From Paenibacillus harenae DSM 16969 (GTDB lineage Bacteria > Bacillota > Bacilli > Paenibacillales > Paenibacillaceae): a stretch of DNA of 64,000 nt. This document shows, piece after piece, positions 44,997 through 54,180 of this stretch. The position numbers and the translations under genes were made by a program. Where the stretch lies: contig NZ_KE383842.1 of NCBI RefSeq assembly GCF_000422465.1, positions 103,040 to 167,039 of the forward strand, in the 5' to 3' direction. Numbering within the stretch: position 1 is the stretch's first letter; every line of letters begins with the position of its first letter. The notes under the pieces are model-generated. The model worked only from the letters and a program-made list of their open reading frames with translations, made no database searches and had not been told where the DNA came from.

Positions 44997-45935
44997 TTAC
45001 AGCTGTTCGGCGCATTGGATGAAGCTGTCCGTTGTCTCTTGAAGCTGCAGCTTCAGCCGTTCGAGAGGCCACGTGCCGTTATTATTCGCAATATCGGATT
45101 GTATAAGCTTCAGCATCCAGAGGGAATAAAGGGCGGAAAATAAATAATAATGCCGTTTGAACGAAGCTTTGAGCCCGGCGCCGTTCTGCCGCGCAACCTC
45201 GTCCATATAATGCTCCAATAATCTCTCTCTGGCAGCCGGCTGGACCGCTTTCGGGAATAGAGGGTGGGATAGATCAATCACATAATACAAATCCCAATAC
45301 CGGCTGTTCAAATGAACATCCTCCCAATCCAGCACTTTAATCTGCCCGTCTACAAGGGCGTAATTGCCTAAATGCAAATCTCCGTGCGACAGCACATGAT
45401 CAGCCGGAAGGCTTTCTTGACGCAGGGAGGAGAAGAAGACGTTCAGGAGCCGGTCAGGCATGTTCGGAGTATCGGCTGTCAGCAGCTGTCGTTCCTGCCT
45501 GAGCTGCAGCATTTCTGCCCGTACTACCTCCGAAGCCGGCTTCTGACCTCGCAGCTGCGCTCTGCCGTAAGGCTCGGTCGGCAAAGCGTGCCATGCCGCG
45601 GCCTGAGACAGAAGCGCTTTCGCTGCCGCTTCGTCGAACACATGCCCGAGGCGGCCTAAATCCTCGAATAACGCCCAACCGCCGCCGGTGCTCGAATCAG
45701 GCGAGCGGGCAATCATTTTCGGATAAATCGGCGGAAATGACGGAAGGATGTGCTCATAAATCCATACTTCCCTATCCGGTGCTGCATTGCCAATTAACGG
45801 CTTATAGATGAAGGTTTCGTACGGCGTGACGTATATTCGCTCGACGAGCTTGCCGTTCATTCCTTTGTAAATCGTTTCTCTCCGCAGGATCTTCTTATCG
45901 TCGATCTGACCTTCCGGCGTAACGATCGATTGCAT
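44997..45935 (-). CDS. Aminoglycoside phosphotransferase (APH)-fold kinase
   Basis: A 312-residue protein-kinase-like phosphotransferase: ADHVLSHGDLHLGNYALVDG is the Brenner loop with catalytic Asp and Asn, and IKVLDWEDVHL the metal-binding Asp. The N-terminal lobe has TFIYKPL with the likely ATP-binding Lys. Many such enzymes phosphorylate small metabolites, not antibiotics, and nothing here indicates resistance. ATG 45935 follows AAAGGGAGAGGG. The gene overlaps the exporter subunit gene by 41 nt and is last in the M20-exporter-kinase operon. Confidence 0.8.
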   Translation of the reverse strand: MQSIVTPEGQIDDKKILRRETIYKGMNGKLVERIYVTPYETFIYKPLIGNAAPDREVWIYEHILPSFPPIYPKMIARSPDSSTGGGWALFEDLGRLGHVFDEAAAKALLSQAAAWHALPTEPYGRAQLRGQKPASEVVRAEMLQLRQERQLLTADTPNMPDRLLNVFFSSLRQESLPADHVLSHGDLHLGNYALVDGQIKVLDWEDVHLNSRYWDLYYVIDLSHPLFPKAVQPAARERLLEHYMDEVARQNGAGLKASFKRHYYLFSALYSLWMLKLIQSDIANNNGTWPLERLKLQLQETTDSFIQCAEQL

Positions 45936-46365
45936 GCTTCCCTCTCCCTTTAATGATTTGATTGATGACCTCCGAGAACACAAGACCGATCGCGATCGCG
46001 CCGGATATCATAAAAGCTTCGACGGCCAGCTGTACCGCAAGATCATAATTGTCCTCCACGACATTTCGCATGGCATCGTAGGCAAGGCCGCCCGGCACGA
46101 GCGGAATAATGCCGGAAACGCTAAAGACGATGATCGGAGTTTTGTACTGCTTTGCGAACAGCTGACTGATGACGGTCACGGCGACTGACGCCATCAGCGT
46201 TGCCGCAATCGCGCCGGCGGAGAGCTGCATGCCAATCACATAAACGAGCCAACCGACCATGCCGACTGCGCCGCAGTGCGGCAGCGTCCGCTTCGGAACG
46301 TTAAATATAAGCCCAAAGGCTGCGGAGGCGATAAAGCTGGTCACTAATTGTTCAATCATCATCAT
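45895..46365 (-). CDS. Threonine/serine exporter family, small subunit (YjjB/ThrE C-terminal type)
   Basis: A 156-residue membrane protein with about five helices (ASAAFGLIFNVPKRTLPHC, VISQLFAKQYKTP, VSGIIPLVPGGLAYDAMRN). It matches the half of ThrE that is separate in YjjP/YjjB-type systems. Start 46365, or one of two following ATG codons. It works with the large subunit encoded 22 nt upstream. Confidence 0.85.
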   Translation of the reverse strand: MMMIEQLVTSFIASAAFGLIFNVPKRTLPHCGAVGMVGWLVYVIGMQLSAGAIAATLMASVAVTVISQLFAKQYKTPIIVFSVSGIIPLVPGGLAYDAMRNVVEDNYDLAVQLAVEAFMISGAIAIGLVFSEVINQIIKGRGKHAIDRYAGRSDRR

Positions 46366-46387
46366 GTCGCTTTCCCCCCGATACGGA

Positions 46388-47149
46388 TTAATAAATCGAC
46401 AGCACGGCGGCGATTCCCGAGCCGATGGCGAAAGCCGTCAGAAATGCCTCGGCTCCCTTCGACAGTCCGGATACGAGATGGCCCGCCATCAGATCCCTGA
46501 CGGCGGCCGTAATATGTAAGCCGGGAACGAGCGGCATGACGGAGCCGATAATGATCTTGTCCAGATCGAAGCCGAACCCGTAACGGACGAACAGGACGGA
46601 CAGGGTCCCGATCAGCAGGGCGGCGATAAACTCGGCGAAAAATTTGATCGGTACGATCCGGTGCAGCGTCACTAGAAACCAGTAGGCGGCGCCTCCCGCA
46701 ACGAATACGGGAAAAAAATCATGCCAGCCGCCCTTGAACATAATGAGAAAGCAGCCGCTTGCCACGGCGGCCGCAAGCACCTGCAGCCAGACCGGATAGG
46801 CGGATGCAGATGCGTCGATTTCCTTCAGCAGAAGGTGGGCTTCATGCGCTTCAAGATTGCCGCTGCCGATCCGTCTTGAAATATCGTTCACCTGCGATAC
46901 TTTATGCAAATTCGTCGACCGTTCCGATATCCGGATTAGCCTCGTCATTTGCGATGAGCCGTCGACGGCGAAAATAATGCCGGTCGGCGTCACGAAGCTG
47001 TGAGAGCTTTCGATTCCGTATGCCGTTGCGATCCGAACCATCGTATCCTCGACCCGGTAGGTTTCGCCGCCGTTTTGCAAAATAATTTTGCCGGCAAGCA
47101 GACAGATCTGCGTAATCTCTTGGCTTGATGCGGGCGAATGGCCGTTCAT
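46388..47149 (-). CDS. Threonine/serine exporter family, large subunit (YjjP/ThrE N-terminal type)
   Basis: A 253-residue protein with a cytoplasmic N-terminal domain (LAGKIILQNGGETYRVEDTM; SFVTPTGIIFAVDG) and five C-terminal helices with the SVMPLVPGLHIT motif. Known relatives export threonine, serine or succinate. ATG 47149 overlaps the M20 gene stop. Being coupled to an amidohydrolase, it may export the amino acid released or remove a toxic product; this is inference. Confidence 0.87.
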   Translation of the reverse strand: MNGHSPASSQEITQICLLAGKIILQNGGETYRVEDTMVRIATAYGIESSHSFVTPTGIIFAVDGSSQMTRLIRISERSTNLHKVSQVNDISRRIGSGNLEAHEAHLLLKEIDASASAYPVWLQVLAAAVASGCFLIMFKGGWHDFFPVFVAGGAAYWFLVTLHRIVPIKFFAEFIAALLIGTLSVLFVRYGFGFDLDKIIIGSVMPLVPGLHITAAVRDLMAGHLVSGLSKGAEAFLTAFAIGSGIAAVLSIY

Positions 47150-48324
47150 CGCTTGTTCCTCTCGAATTCGGCGCGGATGCGGGCGAGCAGGGCAGGGTCG
47201 CGGTAGACGTCGTAAGCCGTCGCCGCCAGCATTTTGGCTCCGAAGAGCATGCCGTCCAGCGCGTAATCCTGCATAGCCGCATCGCGGAATGCTTCGGTAT
47301 GCAGCGGCAGCCGGTCGTGCACGACTTTAACGTAAGGATGGATCGCCGGACAACGAACGGAAACATTGCCGAGATCGAGCGAGCCGTGATCCTTGCCGGA
47401 TTCGATCTGCTCGGGGCGAATGCCCGCTTCGATGAGATTGGCGTTAAATTGCTCGGACAACGTTTCATTCGTCAGAAGCTCGTCGTAGGAGAACTCATAA
47501 GGGTTAACGGCGAGCGTGCAGCCGGTCTGAAGGGCAGCGCCTTCCGCGCAGCGCATGACCTTGGCCGTCAGCTCGCTCGTGTAAGTCCGGGAGGCCGAGC
47601 GGACATAAAATTTCGCGGACGCGTAGTCTGGAATAATGTTCGGCGCCTGGCCTCCATTGTCGATAATGCCGTGAATGCGCGCATCGCTTCTTGTCTGCTG
47701 GCGAAGCGCATTGATGGCGTTGAACAATTGAAGCACCGCGTCCAGCGCGTTCACGCCTTCGTGAGGACTCGCCGCCGCATGCGAAGCGGCGCCTCTGAAC
47801 TCGAACTGCAGCGCGTCAAGCGCCAACGATTCGCCGGAGCGCTCGAAGGTATAATAGGGATGCGCCATCATCGCAAAGTCGCAATCATCGAACAAGCCGG
47901 CTTCGGCCATCGGCACTTTGGCTCCGCGCGTTTCCTCGGCCGGCGTGCCGTAGACGCGGATTTTGCCGCCGACTCCGCCGCTTGCCAGCGCGGCCTTTAA
48001 GCCGACTGCCGCAGCTATGCTCATGGAGCAAATGAGATGATGCCCGCAGGCATGTCCGATTTCCGGAAGCGCATCGTACTCGCACAGGAAGCCGGCCGTC
48101 GGCCCCTGCTTTCCGGTATCGTAAACGGCGATGAAGGAGGTCTCAATGCCGAGTATCCCCCGTTCCACCTGGAAGCCGAGCTCCGCCAGCTTCTCGCAAA
48201 GCAATCCAGAGGCATAGAATTCCTGGTGGCCCAGCTCGGGGCGGCTGCCGATCGAGCGCGAGACGGAGCGGAACGTGTCCGCGTACTTGTCAATTTCCGA
48301 AAATAAAAGCTGCTTGTCGCTCAT
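47146..48324 (-). CDS. M20-family amidohydrolase (aminoacylase/AbgB-like)
   Basis: A 392-residue metallohydrolase. GHACGHHLICSMSIAAAVG gives metal ligands, AEETRGAKVPMAEAG the catalytic Glu pair, and AHPYYTFE and GSLDLGNVSVRCPAIHPYV later ligands; a dimerisation domain lies in the middle (FEFRGAASHAAASP). Such enzymes hydrolyse N-acyl amino acids or amidated conjugates. ATG 48324 follows TTAGGAGG; the longer reading to 48363 lacks a ribosome site. First gene of an operon with the two exporter subunits and an APH-fold kinase. Confidence 0.87.
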   Translation of the reverse strand: MSDKQLLFSEIDKYADTFRSVSRSIGSRPELGHQEFYASGLLCEKLAELGFQVERGILGIETSFIAVYDTGKQGPTAGFLCEYDALPEIGHACGHHLICSMSIAAAVGLKAALASGGVGGKIRVYGTPAEETRGAKVPMAEAGLFDDCDFAMMAHPYYTFERSGESLALDALQFEFRGAASHAAASPHEGVNALDAVLQLFNAINALRQQTRSDARIHGIIDNGGQAPNIIPDYASAKFYVRSASRTYTSELTAKVMRCAEGAALQTGCTLAVNPYEFSYDELLTNETLSEQFNANLIEAGIRPEQIESGKDHGSLDLGNVSVRCPAIHPYVKVVHDRLPLHTEAFRDAAMQDYALDGMLFGAKMLAATAYDVYRDPALLARIRAEFERNKR

Positions 48325-48486
48325 GATTGGCAAACCTCCTAATGATTGCAAAGCAAAGATCACTTTTGCAGCGTTGTTTATACGTGCATAATATGAAACG
48401 ATTCGGATGTGCGAGCGGCATGGAGAACCTCAAAGCTATTAATGAGGTAATTTCCAAAGGCGCCAACGGGAACCAACAAGCCTCGC

Positions 48487-49335
48487 TTATCGCATGCCGT
48501 GAATTTTTTTGAACTGCTCGGGACTTAAGCCCTCGACCCGCCGGAAGACGGAGCTGAAGTAGCTGGGGGAATCGAAGCCGACGCGGCGGGCGATCTCGTT
48601 CATTTTAATTTCCCCTTCATGAAACATCAGCTCTTTGCTGCGGTTAATGCGCTCCCGGTTTACGTACTCCATCGGACGCATCTTCATCGCTTTCTTAAAG
48701 AGAAGACAAAGATATTGCGGCGTCACGTCGATGCATGCGGCTAAATCCTTAATGGTGATAAGCTGATTGTAATGGTTTTCGATGTATTTGAATACCGGAT
48801 GGAGCTTAAGGACATTTTGCTCGACCGAATGCGAGCTCACCATTATAACCTTCATCAAATCTAGCAGGAACATGTAAACGAGCTTGGAGCATTCGAGTCC
48901 AAGAAAAGCGCGTCCGGATTGGGTCATCGCGTAAATGTTTTTCATATGGGTGACGATCATATCATGGTCGGCCGTGGAGTAGACCCCTGATTTCGTAATG
49001 CCCGCCTGCTTGAACAGCGTATCCGATAAGCCGCCCTTAAAGCTGAGCCAGTGAATTTCCCAAGGTTCTTGTATGGCAAAATACGCATGCGGCACGTTCG
49101 GAAATAAACAGAAACCCTGCCCGGCACGAACCGTCATGGTCTGATTGCCGATCCGGAGCTCTCCCGTCCCTGACATAACCTGCAGCCATTGAAAATGAGA
49201 ATAGCCGTCCGGACGATCGATCGGCTCTTGGTTGCTCCAATGCCCGATGCTCGTGAGATAGAGGGGAAGGCTGGTGTCCGTTTCGGTCAAAATCGGGAAT
49301 ACCATCGTATCGATAACATTAACCTCCAGTTTCAT
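48487..49335 (-). CDS. AraC-family regulator divergent from beta-galactosidase
   Basis: About 282 residues. N-terminal cupin (GYSHFQWLQVMSGTGELRIG, VRAGQGFCLFPNVPHAYF) and C-terminal AraC domain (ITIKDLAACIDVTPQYLCLL; MNEIARRVGFDSPSYFSSVF). The start is provisional: ATG 49335 has a poor ribosome site, and an upstream frame to 49458 would run through the promoter region of the divergent gene. Probably the galactoside-responsive activator of the GH42 gene, like other AraC/GH42 neighbours. Confidence 0.82.
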   Translation of the reverse strand: MKLEVNVIDTMVFPILTETDTSLPLYLTSIGHWSNQEPIDRPDGYSHFQWLQVMSGTGELRIGNQTMTVRAGQGFCLFPNVPHAYFAIQEPWEIHWLSFKGGLSDTLFKQAGITKSGVYSTADHDMIVTHMKNIYAMTQSGRAFLGLECSKLVYMFLLDLMKVIMVSSHSVEQNVLKLHPVFKYIENHYNQLITIKDLAACIDVTPQYLCLLFKKAMKMRPMEYVNRERINRSKELMFHEGEIKMNEIARRVGFDSPSYFSSVFRRVEGLSPEQFKKIHGMR

Positions 49336-49456
49336 ATGTTTAAAGTGATGCGAAAATACTATTATTTTAAAGGTAATATGATCGAGATATAATATGAATA
49401 TCATTATAGTATATCCAATAATGGCATTAATCAATATGAACCTGGAGGTATAGAAC

Positions 49457-51526
49457 ATGTCGATGAAATTTCCGCCGATCAGCCCTAAAATACCGCAAAT
49501 GCTGCACGGCGCAGATTATAATCCGGACCAATGGCAGAAGTATCCCGAGGTGCTGGAGGAAGACATCCGCCTCATGAAGCTGGCGCACTGCAACGTCATG
49601 TCCGTCGGTATTTTCGCATGGATGGCGATTGAGCCCGAGGAAGGCGTCTTCACGTTCGAATGGCTGGATACGCTGCTGGAAAAGTTCGCAGCGAACGGCA
49701 TCTATGCGCTGCTGGCAACGCCAAGCGGAGCCCGTCCGGCTTGGATGTCCCAGAAATACCCCGAGGTGCTGCGCGTAGGCCAGAACGGCATCCGCAATTT
49801 GCACGGCGCACGCCATAACCACTGCTTCAGCTCTCCGGTGTACCGCGAGAAGGTGAAGATCATGAACGCGAAGCTGGCTGAACGCTACGCGCAGCATCCG
49901 GCGGTTATCGGCTGGCACATCTCCAACGAATACGGCGGAGAATGCCACTGCAGCTATTGCGAAGACGCATTCAGAGGCTGGTTGAAAAATAAATACGGCA
50001 CGCTTGAAGCGCTAAACGACGCGTGGTGGACAACGTTCTGGAGCCATACCTATACGGACTGGAGCCAGGTCGAATCCCCGACTTCGCGCGGAGAGAAGGC
50101 CGTACACGGCCAGAACGTCGATTGGAGAAGATTCGTAACCGATCAAACGGTCGATTTCTGCCGCAATGAAATCGAACCGCTTCGCGCAGCGAACAGCGAG
50201 CTGCCGATTACGACCAACTTTATGCTCGATTTCGAGCCGCTTAATTATTGGAAGTTTACGGATCTGCTCGATATGATCTCGTGGGATGCGTATCCGACCT
50301 GGCATGACAACGGCGGAGACGACAGCGAGCAGGCAGCCTGGATCGGCTTCAACCACGACGTGTTCCGTTCGCTTAAAGGCGGCAAGCCGTTCATGCTGAT
50401 GGAAAGCACGCCGAGCATGACGAACTGGCAGCCTGTCAGCAAGCTTAAGCGTCCGGGCATGCATATGCTGTCCTCGCTGCAGGCGGTGGCGCACGGCTCC
50501 GACACGGTGCAATATTTCCAATGGCGGAAGAGCAGAGGATCCAGCGAGAAGCTCCACGGCGCGGTCGTTGATCATGTCGGCCATGAGAATACCCGCGTCT
50601 TCCGCGACGTAGCCGAGCTGGGCGCGGCGCTGGAGAAGCTGACGGAGGTTGTCGGCACGACGGTGAAGCCTGAGGTTGCCCTTATCTATGACTGGGAGAA
50701 CCGTTGGGCGGTGAAGGATTCGCAAGGTCCCCGCAACGGAGGACTGCATTATGAAGAAACGGCGAAGCGGCACTATCGTCCGTTCTGGGATCTGGGCGTG
50801 CCTGTCGATATTATTGATTCGGAATGCGACTTTGAATCGTACAAGCTGCTTGTCGCGCCGATGCTCTACATGGTTCGTCCCGGAGTGGGCGAGCGGATTG
50901 AACGTTTTGTCGAGAATGGCGGCACATTTGTGGCTACTTATTGGAGCGGGATCGTCGACGAGAACGATCTGTGCTTCCTGAGCGGCTTCCCTGGCCCGCT
51001 GCGAAAGACGCTCGGTATATGGTCGGAGGAAATTGATTCGCTGCATGACCATGATTCGAATCGGGTGGTTATGAACGACGGGAACTCCCTTGGGCTTAGC
51101 GGCGAATTTACGGCACGCGAGCTTTGCGACTTGATCCACCTTGAAGGCGCGGAAGCGCTGGCTGTGTACGGCGAGGATTTCTATGCCGGCCGGCCGGCAT
51201 TGACAGTGAATCAGCTGGGCAAAGGGAAAGCGTATTATATCGCTTCCCGCAACGAAGAAGCGTTTACCAAGCAATTGCTGGCAAGCCTTGTTCAGCAGGA
51301 AGGCATTAAGCGCGTGCTTGATGCCGAGCTTCCGCACGGGGTAACCGCGCAATTGCGGACGGACGGCATCAGCGATTACGTCTTCGTCTCGAACTTCAGC
51401 GCGAATGCCGAGACCATAAAGCTTGATCAGCTCAGCTACAGCGACCTGTTGACAGGTGCCGGCTTTAGCGGGGGCTTGGAGCTGGAGGCTTACAGCTGCC
51501 GGATTTTGAAACGCCAAGCCAGATAA
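49457..51526 (+). CDS. Beta-galactosidase, GH42
   Basis: A 689-residue cytosolic glycosidase without a signal peptide. Acid/base Glu158 in WHISNEYGG and nucleophile Glu316 in FMLMESTPS. The structural zinc site is complete: Cys123, then Cys163, Cys165 and Cys168 (ECHCSYC). After the barrel come a trimerisation domain and a small C-terminal beta domain. ATG 49457 follows CTGGAGG. It cleaves beta-galactosides, probably plant galactan or arabinogalactan fragments in this kind of soil bacterium. An AraC gene is divergent; no transporter is next to it. Confidence 0.93.
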   Translation: MSMKFPPISPKIPQMLHGADYNPDQWQKYPEVLEEDIRLMKLAHCNVMSVGIFAWMAIEPEEGVFTFEWLDTLLEKFAANGIYALLATPSGARPAWMSQKYPEVLRVGQNGIRNLHGARHNHCFSSPVYREKVKIMNAKLAERYAQHPAVIGWHISNEYGGECHCSYCEDAFRGWLKNKYGTLEALNDAWWTTFWSHTYTDWSQVESPTSRGEKAVHGQNVDWRRFVTDQTVDFCRNEIEPLRAANSELPITTNFMLDFEPLNYWKFTDLLDMISWDAYPTWHDNGGDDSEQAAWIGFNHDVFRSLKGGKPFMLMESTPSMTNWQPVSKLKRPGMHMLSSLQAVAHGSDTVQYFQWRKSRGSSEKLHGAVVDHVGHENTRVFRDVAELGAALEKLTEVVGTTVKPEVALIYDWENRWAVKDSQGPRNGGLHYEETAKRHYRPFWDLGVPVDIIDSECDFESYKLLVAPMLYMVRPGVGERIERFVENGGTFVATYWSGIVDENDLCFLSGFPGPLRKTLGIWSEEIDSLHDHDSNRVVMNDGNSLGLSGEFTARELCDLIHLEGAEALAVYGEDFYAGRPALTVNQLGKGKAYYIASRNEEAFTKQLLASLVQQEGIKRVLDAELPHGVTAQLRTDGISDYVFVSNFSANAETIKLDQLSYSDLLTGAGFSGGLELEAYSCRILKRQAR

Positions 51527-51554
51527 GACTAACCCGATATACGAACAAAGGTTT

Positions 51555-51592
51555 AAAACTCCCGATCCTTGGTTAAAGGACGGGAGTTTTTT
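51555..51592 (+). terminator. Terminator after the GH42 gene
   Basis: AAAACTCCCG-TCCTT / AAGGA-CGGGAGTTTT, one bulged A, then TTG and a T run. Confidence 0.85.
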
Positions 51593-51782
51593 GTTTTTTG
51601 TTATTTAGAATTATGCAATCCTCGAATTACGGATAATCCAACATGGGAAATGGGAATTTCGGATTATATATCGACATTGTTTATGGTTGATTTAACATAA
51701 CGATAACACTTCCGTGCATTAGTGTTGATGCTTCCGACCTATAGTGAATGCAGAAGATACGATAAGGAAGTGAGATAGAGGA

Positions 51783-52958
51783 ATGACAACTAACGTTTTG
51801 TTGGATAATAAGAAAACGATGATTGAAAAAAAAGGCCATGCCGACGTCAATGCGATCGCAGCTTTACAAACTGAAGCACAGTTGCATTCATCCGTCCGGT
51901 TGGCTGATTTTTTGCGGGAGGCACCTACGGTCTCAGTGGACCAAACCTGCAGAGAAGTGATAACGGCATTCAGGAGGCATGCTGAAAGCGAGTGCGTCAT
52001 CGTGACCGGCGGACAAGGAATACCGGTGGGACTTATGATGCGGAACCGCTTCTTCCTCAAGCTCGGGCACCGGTTTAGCGCGGATCTTTATTATGACAAA
52101 CCCATTACAAGAATTATGGATGTAAACCCCTTGATTGCGGATAGTCATGACGAGCCTCAACTGCTTATTGACCGTGCATTAAACCGTGAAGACAGCGTGA
52201 TTTACGATTGTGTCATCGTGACGGACAGCGGTAAGCTTAGCGGCGTACTGACGGTGTCCGATCTGCTCAAGCTATCCCGAAGACTTCAGCAGGAAGCTAT
52301 AGACGCACAAATGCGAACGATTCGTTCGGCTGAGGAGCGTATGAACGAGATCGCAAAGGCCATCAGCAGCGTCCGCGAATCAACCGTACAGGGCGAGTCG
52401 CTTTCTGTCGAAATGGTCGATCTGACATTGGCGGGGAAGAATGAGCTCGATAAGGTGACCAAATCTTTCGAATCCATTGTCGATCATACACGTCAGCAGG
52501 AATTAAGGATGAATGAGCTCCATGCGGAAGCAGGCTCGATCAGAAAAGTTACCATACTGATAAAAGAATTGGCGGAGCAAAGCAATTTGCTGGCGCTAAA
52601 TGCTTCGATCGAAGCCGCGCGCGCCGGAGAGCATGGCCGCGGGTTTGCGGTAGTCGCGGGCGAAGTAATGAAGCTGGCGAATCAGACGAAGCAATCGGCA
52701 GACGAGATTACGTCGCTGACTCGCACGATCGTTGACGCTATTGCCCAGACCGCTTCGCTTGCCCACGCCGGACGTTCCGAAACGATCGCCAGCGAAGCTT
52801 ATGTGAATGAAGCGGTTCAAGCGTTCAACAAGCTGTTTCGGGCAGCGGCAGACAATCGAAGCAGCGCGAAACAAATCAGCTCTCATTCGGAGCAGGCGCA
52901 GCAGCAGTCGATTCAAGTCGCAAACGAAATGAAAAAATTGCAGAATTCTTATTTTTAA
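51783..52958 (+). CDS. Soluble CBS-domain chemoreceptor-like protein
   Basis: A 391-residue cytosolic protein. A CBS pair spans about residues 40-170 ([72 protein letters not shown]). A methyl-accepting signalling domain follows at about 180-390, with the hairpin tip [20 protein letters not shown] and [15 protein letters not shown]. No membrane helix, so any signal is internal; CBS pairs usually bind adenine nucleotides. Its stop codon lies within the first repeat of the Pho box of pstS. A very similar CBS pair occurs in the GGDEF protein at 57762. Confidence 0.87.
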   Translation: MTTNVLLDNKKTMIEKKGHADVNAIAALQTEAQLHSSVRLADFLREAPTVSVDQTCREVITAFRRHAESECVIVTGGQGIPVGLMMRNRFFLKLGHRFSADLYYDKPITRIMDVNPLIADSHDEPQLLIDRALNREDSVIYDCVIVTDSGKLSGVLTVSDLLKLSRRLQQEAIDAQMRTIRSAEERMNEIAKAISSVRESTVQGESLSVEMVDLTLAGKNELDKVTKSFESIVDHTRQQELRMNELHAEAGSIRKVTILIKELAEQSNLLALNASIEAARAGEHGRGFAVVAGEVMKLANQTKQSADEITSLTRTIVDAIAQTASLAHAGRSETIASEAYVNEAVQAFNKLFRAAADNRSSAKQISSHSEQAQQQSIQVANEMKKLQNSYF

Positions 52959-52993
52959 CACGCAGTTTACAAAAACAGAATACCCGATTTACA
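52955..52993 (+). promoter_or_regulatory. Pho box (PhoP-binding repeats) of the pst operon
   Basis: Four 6-mers at an exact 11-nt period: TTAACA 52955, TTTACA 52966, AGAATA 52977, TTTACA 52988. Three match the TT(A/T/C)ACA consensus fully. A -10-like TAGTATAAA follows about 10-20 nt later, 66-100 nt before pstS. This is the standard activated-promoter layout for PhoP-P in Bacillus. It begins inside the stop region of the upstream gene. Confidence 0.8.
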
Positions 52994-53058
52994 AACGGCT
53001 AGTAGTATAAAAGGCACAGGGGCTAACCTTGGTAGATTACAAATGAGGAGTGGTAGAG

Positions 53059-54066
53059 TTGTTAAAGAAAAAGAGCTTTAAGGGGATCTTGATGTTGTCC
53101 ATGATAGCGGTGCTTGTATTCGCGGCAGCATGCGGCAATAATGCTAACGGCGGCAACACGAACACTGGAACGGCAACAAACGCACCAACCAATAACGCAG
53201 CGACAAACGATCCGGCTGAAGAAGAAGTTAAATTGTCGGGCGAAATTAAAGTTGACGGATCCAGCACCGTATTCCCTCTTACGGAAGCGGCGGCTGAAGA
53301 GTTTAATAAAGAACACCCGGACGTTCGCGTACCTGTCGGCGTATCCGGAACAGGCGGCGGCTTCAAGCAATTTTGCGCAGGCGAAATCGCAATCGCGGAT
53401 GCTTCCCGTCCGATCAAAGACGAAGAAGCAACGGCTTGTAAGGATGCCGGCGTCGAGTACACCGAGCTTACGGTAGCATTCGACGGCTTGTCCGTTGTTG
53501 TAAGCAAAGATAATGACTTCATCGATCATCTGACTGTTGAAGAGCTGAACAAAATCTTCGTTACAGGCAGCACAGTAGCAACTTGGAAAGACGTTCGCGA
53601 TACTTTCCCTGCTGAACCGATCGTGATGTTCTCGCCGGGCGCAGATTCGGGAACCTATGATTACTTTAACGAGGCAATTCTTGATAAAGCTGGAATCCGC
53701 AATGATAAAGCAATCAGCTTCTCCGAGGATGACAATGCGCTTGTACAAGGCGTATCCGGCAGCAAATTCGGCATCGGCTACTTCGGTTTCGCTTATTATG
53801 AAGAAAACCAAGATAAATTGAAAGTTGTTCCAGTCGATGGCGGCACAGGCGCTATTACGCCTTCTAACGAAACCATCAAAGACGGCACTTACGCTCCATT
53901 GTCCCGTCCGCTCTTAATCTATGTAAATAACAAAGAGCTTGAGCGTCCTGAAGTGAAGGAATTCGCGAAATACTACATCAACAACATCGGCGCATTGGCT
54001 GGAGAAGTTGGTTATGTCGCTCTCCCGGACGAGCAATATGCTGCTGAAGCAGCTAAAATTCAATAA
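53059..54066 (+). CDS. pstS: Phosphate-binding lipoprotein PstS
   Basis: A 335-residue solute-binding protein. Signal peptide with lipobox FAAAC followed by a Asn/Thr/Gly-rich linker, then the phosphate-binding fold: VDGSSTVFPLTEAAAEEF, VSGTGGGFKQFCAGEIAIAD and FSPGADSGTYDYFNEAIL. The start is TTG 53059, 8 nt after GAGGAG; a GTG at 53050 overlaps the ribosome site. First gene of pstS-C-A-B-phoU, under the Pho box just upstream. Captures phosphate outside the membrane for the PstCA channel. Confidence 0.95.
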   Translation: MLKKKSFKGILMLSMIAVLVFAAACGNNANGGNTNTGTATNAPTNNAATNDPAEEEVKLSGEIKVDGSSTVFPLTEAAAEEFNKEHPDVRVPVGVSGTGGGFKQFCAGEIAIADASRPIKDEEATACKDAGVEYTELTVAFDGLSVVVSKDNDFIDHLTVEELNKIFVTGSTVATWKDVRDTFPAEPIVMFSPGADSGTYDYFNEAILDKAGIRNDKAISFSEDDNALVQGVSGSKFGIGYFGFAYYEENQDKLKVVPVDGGTGAITPSNETIKDGTYAPLSRPLLIYVNNKELERPEVKEFAKYYINNIGALAGEVGYVALPDEQYAAEAAKIQ

Positions 54067-54097
54067 TCACAATCAAATCGCAGCAGCTACGCTTTAA

Positions 54098-54133
54098 GAA
54101 AAATGTGGTGTCTCGTGGGACATCACATTTTTC
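54098..54133 (+). terminator. Stem-loop between pstS and pstC
   Basis: GAAAAATGTGGTGTC/GACATCACATTTTTC, a 15-bp stem with one G-T pair and a 6-nt loop. The right arm gives five T. Probably partial termination or 3' protection, raising pstS over the rest. Confidence 0.7.
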
Positions 54134-54180
54134 ACGACACAAATGTAAACGAATTGTAAAGGCAAGAGGAGGACGCCGCC

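Noticed and set aside
44997..45935. Antibiotic resistance gene (aminoglycoside phosphotransferase)
   Set aside because: Only the general APH fold is visible; operon context points to metabolite phosphorylation.
47125..48000. 291-codon ORF antisense to the M20 gene
   Set aside because: Shadow frame; the M20 reading has metal-ligand motifs and a good start.
50012..51517. 501-codon ORF antisense to the GH42 gene
   Set aside because: It is the shadow of a high-GC coding strand; the sense protein has complete catalytic and zinc motifs.
53050..53058. GTG start for pstS at 53050
   Set aside because: It would overlap the GAGGAG ribosome site; TTG 53059 has correct spacing and gives a normal signal peptide.
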